64,000 nucleotides of DNA from Actinomadura luzonensis. GTDB taxonomy: Bacteria; Actinomycetota; Actinomycetes; Streptosporangiales; Streptosporangiaceae. Made by a program: the position numbers and the translations under genes. The notes under the pieces are model-generated. The model made no database searches. It worked only from the letters and a program-made list of their open reading frames with translations, and was not told the origin of the DNA. The stretch is from NCBI RefSeq assembly GCF_022664455.2, contig NZ_JAKRKC020000002.1, positions 2,790,001 through 2,854,000 of the forward strand, given 5' to 3'. Below are positions 1 through 8,008 of the stretch, piece by piece. Each line of letters begins with the position of its first letter. The first letter of the stretch is position 1.

Positions 1-393
1 CATCGTCTGGTCGGTGACCCGGCAGGCGGTCGCCAGCTCCCGCTGCGGCAGCGGGCCCGAGGTGAGGTGGTGCAGGGCGATCAGCCCGGCGTGGCTGAGG
101 TGGTGGGCGGCGAGGAAGTCGTGGAAGCGCCGCTCGACCAGGCGGGCGGCCACCGACAGCAGGCGGCCCACGGGCCAGGAGCCGATGTCGGCGCGCACGT
201 CGTCGGCGGCGTCGGCGACGTACCGCGCGTCGTCGGCCGCGTAGGAGGCGGCGTCGTCGGCCGTGCGGGAGGCGGCGGCGTCGGCCTCGTGGGAAGCGGC
301 GTCGTCGGCCGTGCGGGAGGCGGCGGCGTCGGCCTCGTGAGGTGTGGTGCCGGGCCGCCGGGAGGGGGTGGTCGCCTGTCGTTCCTCCGCCAC
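1..393 (-). CDS. MarR-family transcriptional regulator, C-terminal part cut by window edge
   Basis: The left edge leaves 131 codons from a GTG start four bases after the stop of the membrane protein gene at 398. The first 70 or so residues are an Asp/Ala-rich tail built on a 48-base repeat. After that the protein reads as a MarR winged helix: VERRFHDFLAAHHLSHAGL forms the dimer and first DNA-binding helices, and LPQRELATACRVTDQTM is the start of the helix-turn-helix. MarR proteins are small dimeric repressors, often ligand-released. The close coupling to the membrane protein, and two matching palindromes at that gene's promoter, suggest that it autoregulates the pair. A shorter start inside the tail (the GTG before RADIGSW) is possible. 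Confidence 0.8.
   Translation of the reverse strand, partial: MAEERQATTPSRRPGTTPHEADAAASRTADDAASHEADAAASRTADDAASYAADDARYVADAADDVRADIGSWPVGRLLSVAARLVERRFHDFLAAHHLSHAGLIALHHLTSGPLPQRELATACRVTDQTM
244..339. repeat. 48-bp direct repeat, two copies, in the MarR 5' end
   Basis: Copies lie at 244-291 and 292-339 and differ at one base. Each encodes 16 residues of the form EADAAASRTADDAASH in the MarR frame, so the duplication keeps the reading frame and lengthens a disordered N-terminal tail. Confidence 0.85.
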
Positions 394-397
394 CCGC

Positions 398-1408
398 TCA
401 TTCTTCCAGACGCGCGGGCTCCCGCGGTCGCGCGAGGCGGGCGGCCCGCAGGCCGAGCCACAGCAGCAGGGCCAGCACCCCGACCAGGGCGTACTCGATG
501 GCCGGGATGCGCACCACGGCCGACACGCCGGCGAGGTCGCCGCGCAGGCCGTACACGGCGAGGGCGCCGGCCGCGTACGCCAGCCCGAGCGCCCACCGCA
601 CCCCCCGTCCGAGCCCGAGCCCGTGCATCTGGGTGACGACGAACACCCCGAGGAAGCCGAACAGGAACATCGGCCACATCCCGTCGGGGCCGCTGTTCAT
701 GACGGCCACGAGCGTGCCGTGCGCCGCCACGGCCAGCTCCAGCGTGACGGTCCACCAGCGGTTGGTGTGGGCCCTGGTCAGGAAGAGGCTGCCCTGGAGG
801 AGCAGCAGGAACATGTACAGGAACCCGATCAGGTGGCCGCTGGTGTTCTCCATCGGGTGGTACCAGAACGTGTAGACCGCCGCCCACGAGAAGAGGTAGC
901 CGTGGTAGCGGCGGGCGAAGGCGACGAGCTCCTGCCGGATCGGCGCGGGCCGGCCGAGGAACAGGCCGCGCCGCCGGTTCTCCATGAGCAGCACGGCCAC
1001 CAGCAGCAGGATCACCGAGCCCTGGGAGCTGAAGATGGACACGTCCTGCGCGAGGCCGTCGTAGAAGAGCTGGGTCTGCACCTCGTGCAGGGCGATGAAG
1101 CCGGTGTTGACGGCGAGCGCGGCCACGTTGAGCCGGTGCAGGCCGGAGGTGTAGCGGCGGACGCGGGTCCGGGCGCGGTGGATGAGCCACCAGAAGATCA
1201 CCTGGTGGGCGGCGTAGCAGGCCCAGGCCGAGGCCCGGGTCCAGAAGGTCGGCTCGGGCAGCTTCCAGTAGTACCAGGACGCGCCCTGGTCGGGCAGCAG
1301 CTCGATGCCGCTCAGCCGCCGGCCGAGCAGCCAGACCAGGCCGGTGAGCACGACGCTCGCGGCCACGCCGGCGGCCAGCACGCGACCGGCCCGCACATCC
1401 TTCAGCAT
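398..1408 (-). CDS. polytopic membrane protein of unknown function
   Basis: A 336-residue integral membrane protein with about nine hydrophobic segments and many Trp/Tyr residues near the membrane edges (SWYYWKLPEP, HQVIFWWLIH, VYTFWYHPMENTSG). I do not recognise the family. It is followed four bases later by a marR gene, so the two form an operon. An ATG at 1417 would add three residues, but it overlaps a CATAAT -10 hexamer at 1416-1421. The ATG at 1408 lies seven bases past that hexamer, where transcription should start, so a leaderless message from 1408 is the better reading. A palindrome covers the start codon and a second covers the -35 region, implying tight repression. Confidence 0.75.
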   Translation of the reverse strand: MLKDVRAGRVLAAGVAASVVLTGLVWLLGRRLSGIELLPDQGASWYYWKLPEPTFWTRASAWACYAAHQVIFWWLIHRARTRVRRYTSGLHRLNVAALAVNTGFIALHEVQTQLFYDGLAQDVSIFSSQGSVILLLVAVLLMENRRRGLFLGRPAPIRQELVAFARRYHGYLFSWAAVYTFWYHPMENTSGHLIGFLYMFLLLLQGSLFLTRAHTNRWWTVTLELAVAAHGTLVAVMNSGPDGMWPMFLFGFLGVFVVTQMHGLGLGRGVRWALGLAYAAGALAVYGLRGDLAGVSAVVRIPAIEYALVGVLALLLWLGLRAARLARPREPARLEE

Positions 1409-1445
1409 GCTGAACATTATGCGAAGTGTTCAGCGTGCTGAACAA
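1401..1445 (-). promoter_or_regulatory. promoter with two copies of a palindromic operator
   Basis: TTCAGCATGCTGAA (1401-1414) is a perfect palindrome. TTCAGCGTGCTGAA (1429-1442) differs by one base. Their centres are 28 bp apart. Read on the minus strand, a -35 TTGTTC (1440-1445) and a -10 CATAAT (1416-1421) are 18 bp apart and interleave with both sites. The adjacent MarR protein is the obvious binder; that assignment is an inference. Confidence 0.7.
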
Positions 1446-1447
1446 CC

Positions 1448-3223
1448 TCAGGAGGTGGACTCCCGCCACCGGTTCGTGATCGGCAGGCGGCGGTCCCTGC
1501 CGAAGTTCTTCGGCGTGATCTTCGGCCCCGGCGGGTACTGCCGCCGCTTGTACTCGGCCAGGTCCACCAGCCGGATCACCCGCGTCACCAGCTCGGGGTC
1601 GTGCCCGGCGGCGATGAGCTCCTGCGAGCCCATGTCCTTCTCCACGTAGTCGTCCAGCAGCCGGTCCAGCACCTCGTACGGCGGCAGCGAGTCGGTGTCG
1701 CGCTGGTCCGGCCGCAGCTCGGCGCTCGGCTCCTTGGAGATCGAGTTCTCCGGGATCGGCCGCTCGGCCTCCAGCAGGAACCCGGCGCAGGTGTGGGCGT
1801 TGCGCCAGCGGGCCAGCTCCCACACCATCGTCTTCGGCACGTCCTTGATCGGGGCGAAGCCGCCCGCCGAGTCGCCGTAGAGCGTGGAGTAGCCGGTCGC
1901 CAGCTCGCTCTTGTTGCCGGTGGTGAGCACCAGGTGGCCGTTCTGGTTGGACAGCCCCATGAGGATCGTGCCGCGCACCCGGGCCTGGAGGTTCTCGGCG
2001 GCCAGGCCCGACAGCTCGATCTCCTTCTCGAACGCGGTGACGATGTCGGCGATCGGCGCGACCTGCGAGCGCACGCCCTGCCGCCGCACCAGCTCCTCGG
2101 CGTCGGTCAGCGAGTGCTCGGAGGAGTAGCGCGAGGGCATGAGCACCACGTTGACCCGGTCGGGACCGACCGCGTCGGCGGCGATCGTCGCGGTCAGCGC
2201 CGAGTCGATGCCGCCGGACAGGCCCAGGATGACCGAGCGGAAGCCGTTCTTGGCGACGTAGTCGCGCACCGCGAGCACCAGCGCCGAGTAGACCTCGGCG
2301 TGCAGGTCGAGCCGCTCGGCGACGGGCGCGGGCTCGGCGGGGTAGGGCGCGACGGGCTCGCCGGACAGCACCAGGCGGTCGACGGTGATCGTCGTGCCGT
2401 CGCCCGCGTCGTACGGGAACGCGCCCGGCGCCGCCTCGGAGACCGGCAGGCCGGTCAGGTCCACCACCAGCAGCTCCTCGCGGAACTGCCCGGCCCGCGC
2501 GACCAGCTCTCCGGCGCCGTCCACCACGATCGAGTCGCCGTCGAAGACCAGCTCGTCCTGCCCGCCGACCTGGTTCACGTAGACCAGCGCGCAGCCGGCC
2601 TCGCGGGCCCGCCGGGCGCACAGCTCCAGGCGGACGTCGTCCTTCTCCTTCTCGTACGGCGAGGCGTTCGGCACCACCAGCAGCCCGGCCCCCGCCTGCC
2701 CGACGACGGACACCGGCCCGCCCTCCTGCCAGAGGTCCTCGCAGACGGCGACGGCCACGTCCACGCCGTGCAGCCGGAAGATCGGCAGCCGGTCGCCGCG
2801 CACGAAGTAGCGGTACTCGTCGAACACGCCGTAGTTCGGCAGGTGGTGCTTGGCCGTCCTGGCCACCACCTCGCCCTGGTACAGGAGCGCGGCGGCGTCC
2901 AGCGGGGCGCCCTTCGGCTGGCCCACGCGCGGCGCGAGGCCCGCGCGGTCCACGTAGCCGGCCACCACGGGCAGCTCGCCGAGGCCCTCCTCCGCCAGCC
3001 TGCGCGCCACCTGCTCCAGGGTCCTGATGCCGGCGTCCACGAAGGACGTGCGCAGCACGAGGTCCTCCACCGGGTAGCCGGTGAGGAACATCTCGGTGAA
3101 GACGACGAGGTGAGCGCCGCGTTCGGCGGCGTCGCGGGTCCACGCGACCAGCCGGTCCGCGTTGGCGCTCAGGTCGCCTACGGTCGGGTTCGTCTGTGCC
3201 AGGGCGATGCGCAGTTGTGCCAC
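1448..3223 (-). CDS. nadE: glutamine-dependent NAD+ synthase
   Basis: Makes NAD+ from deamido-NAD+, ATP and glutamine, the last step of NAD synthesis in the cytoplasm. At 591 residues it has the two-domain layout. The N-terminal nitrilase-type amidase carries the catalytic triad Glu44 (FTEMFLTGYP), Lys125 (KHHLPNYGVF) and Cys161 (VAVCEDLW). The C-terminal synthetase carries the ATP-binding loop LGLSGGIDSALTATI. The start is GTG at 3223, six bases after a TAGGCT hexamer, so the message is probably leaderless. It ends just upstream of the membrane protein promoter and stands alone. NadE also lies near glnA2 in streptomycetes. Confidence 0.96.
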   Translation of the reverse strand: MAQLRIALAQTNPTVGDLSANADRLVAWTRDAAERGAHLVVFTEMFLTGYPVEDLVLRTSFVDAGIRTLEQVARRLAEEGLGELPVVAGYVDRAGLAPRVGQPKGAPLDAAALLYQGEVVARTAKHHLPNYGVFDEYRYFVRGDRLPIFRLHGVDVAVAVCEDLWQEGGPVSVVGQAGAGLLVVPNASPYEKEKDDVRLELCARRAREAGCALVYVNQVGGQDELVFDGDSIVVDGAGELVARAGQFREELLVVDLTGLPVSEAAPGAFPYDAGDGTTITVDRLVLSGEPVAPYPAEPAPVAERLDLHAEVYSALVLAVRDYVAKNGFRSVILGLSGGIDSALTATIAADAVGPDRVNVVLMPSRYSSEHSLTDAEELVRRQGVRSQVAPIADIVTAFEKEIELSGLAAENLQARVRGTILMGLSNQNGHLVLTTGNKSELATGYSTLYGDSAGGFAPIKDVPKTMVWELARWRNAHTCAGFLLEAERPIPENSISKEPSAELRPDQRDTDSLPPYEVLDRLLDDYVEKDMGSQELIAAGHDPELVTRVIRLVDLAEYKRRQYPPGPKITPKNFGRDRRLPITNRWRESTS

Positions 3224-3229
3224 GCGACC

Positions 3230-3235
3230 AGCCTA
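3230..3235 (-). promoter_or_regulatory. nadE -10 hexamer, leaderless
   Basis: TAGGCT on the minus strand, then GGTCGC, then the GTG start. Confidence 0.55.
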
Positions 3236-3255
3236 GTACGCCCCGATTTTTATCG

Positions 3256-4773
3256 TCAAAGCGACGAAAAGTGCGCTTTCTCGCCAGGTGTCACCAAACC
3301 GGACTCGTACGCCGCCATCACGAGCTGCGCCCGGTCGAACAGCCCCAGGTGCTCCAGCAGCGCCTTCACCAGCAACCCCACTTCCTCCTCCGGCAACGAC
3401 AACGTCTGGCCGATCTGCCGGTTCGTCAGCCCGCGCGCGACGAGCTTCAGCACGTCCAGCAGGGCGTCGGAGAGCCCGGCCAGCGCCGGGGGAGAGGCCG
3501 GGTCGGTGCGCCCGGCGAACGCCGAGATCAGCCGGGTCGTCATCGCCGGGTCGATGAGCGCGTCCCCGGCAGCCGCCGCCCTGATCGCCGCCAGGAACTG
3601 CTCGGGGGCCGCCGTCTTCAGCAGGAAGCCGCTCACCCCGGCGCGGAGCGCCGCGTACAGGTTCTCGTCGCTGCCGAACGTGGTCATCATCACCACGCGC
3701 GGCGGGCGCTCCTCGGCCAGGATCCGGCGGGCGGCGGCCAGGCCGTCCAGGCGCGGCATCTGGATGTCGAGCAGCACCACGTCGGGGCGGACGGCGGGGA
3801 CGGCCGCGATGGCCTCCTCGCCGTTGGTCGCCTCGCCGGCCCAGGTCACGCCGGGGTCGCTGTCCAGCATGGCCTTCACCCCGGCCCGCACCAGCGCCTG
3901 GTCGTCGGCGACGAGCACGCGCAGCACGCCGCCGGGCGAAGCGGGCGCGGACGGGGCGGCGGGCTGGGCGGCGGATTGGGCGGCGGGGACGACGGCGGGG
4001 ACGACGGCGGGGGCCTCGGGGGCGGGCGGCTCCTCCAGCCGCTGCGCCAGCATGTCGGCCTCCAGCCGCTTCAGCCCGGCCGTCAGGTCCAGCCCCAGCT
4101 CGTCCCGCCACACCGCGCGGGCCCGGCGCAGCGCGGCGAGCGCGTCGCCCTGGCGGCCCATCCGGTACAGGGCCACGGCCAGCAGCCGCCACGCCTCCTC
4201 GCGCAGCGGGTGCTCGGCGGCGTGCGCCTCCAGGTCGGCCACCAGGGACGTGGCCCGCCCCAGCGTCAGCCCGGCGTCCGCGCGCCGCTCGACCGCGATC
4301 AGGCGCAGCTCCTCCAGCCGGCCCGCCTCGGTGACCGCCCAGCTCAGGTCGGCGAACTCGGCCAGCGCCGGCCCGCGCCACAGCCCGAGCGCGGCCTCCA
4401 TGTCGGCCCACACCTGCCCGGGCGGGCCGTCGGACTTGACCAGGCCCTCGAACCGCCAGGCGTCCACCTGCCCGGTCTCGGCCCGCAGCGCGTAGCCGGG
4501 CGGCGCGGTGACCAGCACCTCCGCCTCCTCGCGCGGGGCGCGGCCGGGCTCCAGGGCGCGCCGCAGGCGGGAGACGTAGCCCTGGATGGTGGACAGGGCC
4601 TGCGCGGGCGGGTCGCCCGGCCACAACTCGTCGATGAGGGTGTTCACGGGCACGGCGCGGCCGCCGGCCACGAGCAGGCGCGCGAGCACCGCCCGCTGCC
4701 GCTGGCCGCCGAGGTCGAGAGGGGCACCGTCCGCCCAGGCTTGGAACGGTCCCAGCGCGGTGAAAGTCAGCAT
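3256..4773 (-). CDS. fused SARP/BTAD - receiver - LuxR-type response regulator
   Basis: A 505-residue regulator that joins two families. Residues 1-95 are an OmpR-like winged helix, and 98-245 a bacterial transcriptional activation (BTAD) repeat domain, as in AfsR/SARP activators. After an Ala/Pro linker, 284-405 form a receiver with Asp290/Asp291, phosphoacceptor Asp336 (LLDIQMP) and Lys386. Residues 433-492 resemble a NarL/LuxR helix-turn-helix, but the usual TVKTH recognition helix reads EVGLLVKALL, so it probably no longer binds DNA well. The start at 4773 puts LTFTALGPF at the N-terminus as in SARPs. It sits 49 bp after the histidine kinase gene and is presumably its partner. Confidence 0.85.
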   Translation of the reverse strand: MLTFTALGPFQAWADGAPLDLGGQRQRAVLARLLVAGGRAVPVNTLIDELWPGDPPAQALSTIQGYVSRLRRALEPGRAPREEAEVLVTAPPGYALRAETGQVDAWRFEGLVKSDGPPGQVWADMEAALGLWRGPALAEFADLSWAVTEAGRLEELRLIAVERRADAGLTLGRATSLVADLEAHAAEHPLREEAWRLLAVALYRMGRQGDALAALRRARAVWRDELGLDLTAGLKRLEADMLAQRLEEPPAPEAPAVVPAVVPAAQSAAQPAAPSAPASPGGVLRVLVADDQALVRAGVKAMLDSDPGVTWAGEATNGEEAIAAVPAVRPDVVLLDIQMPRLDGLAAARRILAEERPPRVVMMTTFGSDENLYAALRAGVSGFLLKTAAPEQFLAAIRAAAAGDALIDPAMTTRLISAFAGRTDPASPPALAGLSDALLDVLKLVARGLTNRQIGQTLSLPEEEVGLLVKALLEHLGLFDRAQLVMAAYESGLVTPGEKAHFSSL

Positions 4774-4822
4774 GTCAGGCGTAACTGTAGAGCGAGAACG
4801 TGTTCTGGCATATGGCGAATTG

Positions 4823-6652
4823 TCACAGTGGGAGCTCGGCCTGGACAACGGTGCCTCCTCCTTCGGCGTCCCGGACGGCGCAGGTGCCGCCCAGCTCGGC
4901 GGTCCGCTCGCGCATCGAGTGCAGCCCCACGCCGGGGCGCGCGTCCGGCGACAGCCCCACCCCGTCGTCGGTCACGGTCACCCGCAGCAGCGCGCCCTCC
5001 CGGCGCAGCGCCACGGCCACGCGGGTGGCCCGCGCGTGCTTGCGCGCGTTGGTCAGGGCCTCCTGGACGATCCGGTACGCGGCCACCTCGGCGGCAGCCG
5101 GCAGCCCGGCCAGCTCTCCCGACACCTCGACCGGCGTCCCCGCCAGCTCCTCGACCGCCCCGGCCAGGCCCAGCTCGTCCAGGGCGGGCGGGCGCAGCCC
5201 GTAGACGAGCTCCCTGATGTCGGCGCGCACCGCCTCCATGCCGGCGTTCAGCCCGGCGAGCAGGCGCTCGGCGTCGCCGGGCGAGGTGCGGGCGGTGCGG
5301 CGGGCGGCGTTGATCGACATGGCCATGCCGGTCAGCGACTGGCCGAGCCCGTCGTGCAGGTCGCGGCGCAGCCGGCGGCGCTCCTCCTCGCGGGCGGTCA
5401 GGATGCGCTCGCGCGAGCGCCGCAGCGCGGCCGTCATCCGCACCGCGTGCGCGGCGTCGGCCACGTACGGGACCAGCGTCGCGACCACCCGCTCGTCGTG
5501 CGCGGCCGGGAACCTGCGGCGGCCAGGCGGCCCGATCAGCAGCCGCCCGACCGGCTCGCCGTGCCACACCAGCGGCACCGTCCGCGCGGGCGCGGCCCCC
5601 ATCGTGCCCGAGGCGGTGACGTCGCCGTCCACCTCGACGGCCGCGCCGGTGGCCGACAGGCCCTCGCGCAGCACGTCCAGGGTGGCCAGCAGGCCGTGCA
5701 GGGGGTCGGCGTGCTGGAGCCGGTGCCGCAGCCGGGCGGCCAGCGCCTCGGGGACGCCGGTGCTGCCGTACAGGAGCCGGTCCACGCCGCGTTGCAGGCC
5801 GCGCCGCATGGGGTGGAAGAACGCGCCCGCGAAGATCGCTGCGGCGATGCCGGCGACCGGGTCCACCTCCGACAGGAACAGCCCGGCCGCGGCGCCGGCG
5901 GCCACGTACACGCCGGTGATCACGATCGCCAGCCCGGTGCCCACCAGCGCCCGGCTGATCAGCGTGTCGATGCCGAACAGCCGGTAGCGCAGCACCGCCA
6001 CCGCGATCGCCGCCGGGATCAGCGGGATCGCCAGGGACGCCGTCCACGCCGCCGCGCCGCCCGCGATCCACGGCACCAGCAGGCCGGGCAGCGCGACCAG
6101 CAGCCACAGGAGCTGGCGCCGCTCGACCGCGCCGCCCCGGGCGAAGCGCACCACCAGCGAGGCGAACGCCAGCGCCATCGCGGCCCCGGCCGTCCAGCGC
6201 GCGGCCGGGGCGAGGCCGGCCCACTCCAGGGCCGCCCCGGCGAGGGCCAGCCACACCACCGGACGCCAGCGCCGCGACGGCAGCGCGCCGGCCGGGTAGA
6301 GCAGCGGCAGCAGCACGCCGAGGGTCAGCTCCAGCACCTGGCGGGACAGCGTGACCAGCCAGGGGAGGCCGGCGCCCGACAGCTCGCCGAGGTTGGCGGC
6401 CAGGACGCCGATCGCGGCGCTCAGCCCGCCGGCGCACAGCAGCCACCCGATGACCAGGCGCGGCCTGCTGTGGACGAGGATCGCGCCGAAGACCGGGAAG
6501 GCGGTGCCGGCCACGTCCTCGGGAGCGAACGGCAGCGGGGTGAGCGGCGACGGCGGGAGCTGCGCGGTGACCCAGATGTCGGCCAGCTCCAGGGTGACGG
6601 CGAGCGTGGCGATCGCGATCGCCGTCCCTCGCGCGAGACTCGCGCGGCGCAT
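4823..6652 (-). CDS. NarL-type sensor histidine kinase
   Basis: A 609-residue membrane kinase. Residues 1-260 hold about eight membrane segments. Residues 300-400 form a GAF-like cytoplasmic part. The dimerisation/phosphoacceptor helix is RRLRRDLHDGLGQSL with His433, and the GHKL ATPase domain follows with the N box (QEALTNARKHA), the G1 box (VTDDGVGL) and GVGLHSMRERTAELGG. This is the HisKA_3/DesK layout that phosphorylates NarL-family receivers. It precedes the fused regulator in one transcript and should phosphorylate Asp336 of that protein. The ligand is unknown. The ATG start has a purine-rich leader (GGAAAGGGCGG). Confidence 0.93.
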   Translation of the reverse strand: MRRASLARGTAIAIATLAVTLELADIWVTAQLPPSPLTPLPFAPEDVAGTAFPVFGAILVHSRPRLVIGWLLCAGGLSAAIGVLAANLGELSGAGLPWLVTLSRQVLELTLGVLLPLLYPAGALPSRRWRPVVWLALAGAALEWAGLAPAARWTAGAAMALAFASLVVRFARGGAVERRQLLWLLVALPGLLVPWIAGGAAAWTASLAIPLIPAAIAVAVLRYRLFGIDTLISRALVGTGLAIVITGVYVAAGAAAGLFLSEVDPVAGIAAAIFAGAFFHPMRRGLQRGVDRLLYGSTGVPEALAARLRHRLQHADPLHGLLATLDVLREGLSATGAAVEVDGDVTASGTMGAAPARTVPLVWHGEPVGRLLIGPPGRRRFPAAHDERVVATLVPYVADAAHAVRMTAALRRSRERILTAREEERRRLRRDLHDGLGQSLTGMAMSINAARRTARTSPGDAERLLAGLNAGMEAVRADIRELVYGLRPPALDELGLAGAVEELAGTPVEVSGELAGLPAAAEVAAYRIVQEALTNARKHARATRVAVALRREGALLRVTVTDDGVGLSPDARPGVGLHSMRERTAELGGTCAVRDAEGGGTVVQAELPL

Positions 6653-6689
6653 CTCACCGCCCTTTCCACCCTTTCGTCGTGTGGTGGAA

Positions 6690-6719
6690 ATTATCGGCGG
6701 CCTGCCAACAACCGATCAA
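6690..6719 (-). promoter_or_regulatory. promoter of the kinase/regulator operon
   Basis: On the minus strand, -35 TTGATC (6714-6719) and -10 GATAAT (6690-6695) are separated by 18 bp. The start codon lies about 37 bp downstream, leaving a short leader with a ribosome site. Confidence 0.5.
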
Positions 6720-6731
6720 AATTTTCTCAAC

Positions 6732-6748
6732 GAGGGCTCGCGGCCCTC
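6732..6748 (-). terminator. small hairpin at the MFS stop codon
   Basis: GAGGGC and GCCCTC arms enclose a five-base loop right at the stop codon of the MFS gene. No U tract follows, only GTTGAGAAAATTTT, so termination here is uncertain. Confidence 0.35.
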
Positions 6749-7949
6749 AGGCGCGCCGCCGGATCGCCGGGCCGAGGGCCACCATGCCGGCCGCCGACAC
6801 CACCCCGATAGCGCCGATCGTCCACCACAGCACCCGCGGCCCCAGCTCCAGCAGCGGCCCGCCGAGCAGCGGCGCCAGCGCGGCCGCCGCCGACCAGGCC
6901 AGCCCGAACAGGCCCGCGTACCGCCCCCGCAGGTGCGCGGGCGCGAGCGCGGCCACGATGCCGCCCGCGATGCCGGCCGTGACGATCTCGCCCGCCGTCC
7001 ACACCGCGACCGTGACGGCCAGGCCGAGCGTGCTGGTGACGTACCCGGTCAGCGCGAACCCCGCCCCCATCACCGCGAGGCCCAGCGCGAACGTGCGGGA
7101 CGGGTCCCGCCGCCCGAGCCAGCCCGACACCAGCGGCTGCACGACCACGATCAGCACCCCGTTCAGCGCCATGGCCAGTCCGTACTGGGCGGCGCTGAGC
7201 CCCGCCACCTTGGTCATGGCCACCGGCAGCATGGTCATCGTCTGCGCGTACACCAGCGCGTTGCCCAGCACGACCAGCGTGAACGCCACCATCACCCGGT
7301 CTCGCAGCACCGCGCCGAACCCGCCCGCGGACTCCCGCGCCCCCTCGGGCCGCGTCTCGGGGACCGCCCGCCACACCAGCACCGCGAAGACCACGCTGGA
7401 GACCGCGTCGATCCAGAACAGCCAGAGGAACCCCATCCCCGCCAGCCAGCCGCCCGCCGTCATGCCGACCGAGTAGCCGAGGTTGATCCCCCAGAACAGC
7501 AGCCCGTACGCGCGCGGCCGCTCCCCGGGTGGCACCAGGTCGGCCACCATCGCGCTGGAGGCCGGCCGGTAGAGGTCCATCACCACGCCGAGCACCAGCA
7601 TGGAGGCGAGGATGGCCGGCAGCGTGGCGCTGTAGCCGAGCGCGAGCAGCGCGGCGGCCGTGGCCAGCATGCCGCCCGACAGCGTGGCCCGCCGTCCGAT
7701 GCGGTCGGCCAGCGTGCCGGCGAGCGGCTGCGACAGCAGCGACCCCGCGCCGAAGACGCCCATCACCAGGCCCGCCGCGGCCACCGACAGGCCGCGGCTC
7801 TGGGTGAGGTAGACGCCGGTGAAGGGCATCACCATGGTGCCCAGGCGGTTGACCACGGTGCCGCCCCACAGGGCCCAGAAGGGGCGGGGCAGCCCGGCGA
7901 CCTGCGCCCGCAGGAACGACGGCGGCTTCTCGACAGTAGGGCTCGACAC
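6747..7949 (-). CDS. MFS drug/metabolite exporter
   Basis: A 400-residue major facilitator with 12 predicted helices. The motif between helices 2 and 3, GTLADRIGRRATL, is the classic MFS loop (usually GxLaDrxGrkxxl) and points to a proton antiporter of the DHA1 type. The gene diverges from a DUF5937/ArsR-type regulator 59 bp away, with an inverted repeat between them. That arrangement usually means the regulator represses the exporter until a substrate appears. The start is GTG at 7949. The substrate cannot be told from sequence. Confidence 0.9.
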   Translation of the reverse strand: MSSPTVEKPPSFLRAQVAGLPRPFWALWGGTVVNRLGTMVMPFTGVYLTQSRGLSVAAAGLVMGVFGAGSLLSQPLAGTLADRIGRRATLSGGMLATAAALLALGYSATLPAILASMLVLGVVMDLYRPASSAMVADLVPPGERPRAYGLLFWGINLGYSVGMTAGGWLAGMGFLWLFWIDAVSSVVFAVLVWRAVPETRPEGARESAGGFGAVLRDRVMVAFTLVVLGNALVYAQTMTMLPVAMTKVAGLSAAQYGLAMALNGVLIVVVQPLVSGWLGRRDPSRTFALGLAVMGAGFALTGYVTSTLGLAVTVAVWTAGEIVTAGIAGGIVAALAPAHLRGRYAGLFGLAWSAAAALAPLLGGPLLELGPRVLWWTIGAIGVVSAAGMVALGPAIRRRA

Positions 7950-7989
7950 GTCTCGAAGAGTGCTCCCGCCGGCTTGGCCGGGCGAACGA

Positions 7990-8005
7990 TTTAGCCCACA
8001 CTAAA
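7990..8005. promoter_or_regulatory. inverted repeat between exporter and regulator
   Basis: TTTAG and CTAAA arms flank six bases (CCCACA), ending four bases before the regulator start. This is a plausible operator for the regulator on both divergent genes. Confidence 0.5.
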
Positions 8006-8008
8006 AGG

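Noticed and set aside
81-3143. 1020-codon minus-strand ORF
   Set aside because: A shadow: it reads across nadE, the membrane protein and marR in a wrong frame, rich in Arg/Ala/Gly.
4795-4806. AGAAC-GT-GTTCT inverted repeat that resembles a LexA box
   Set aside because: LexA sites in actinobacteria have four bases between GAAC and GTTC; here there are two. It lies inside an operon.
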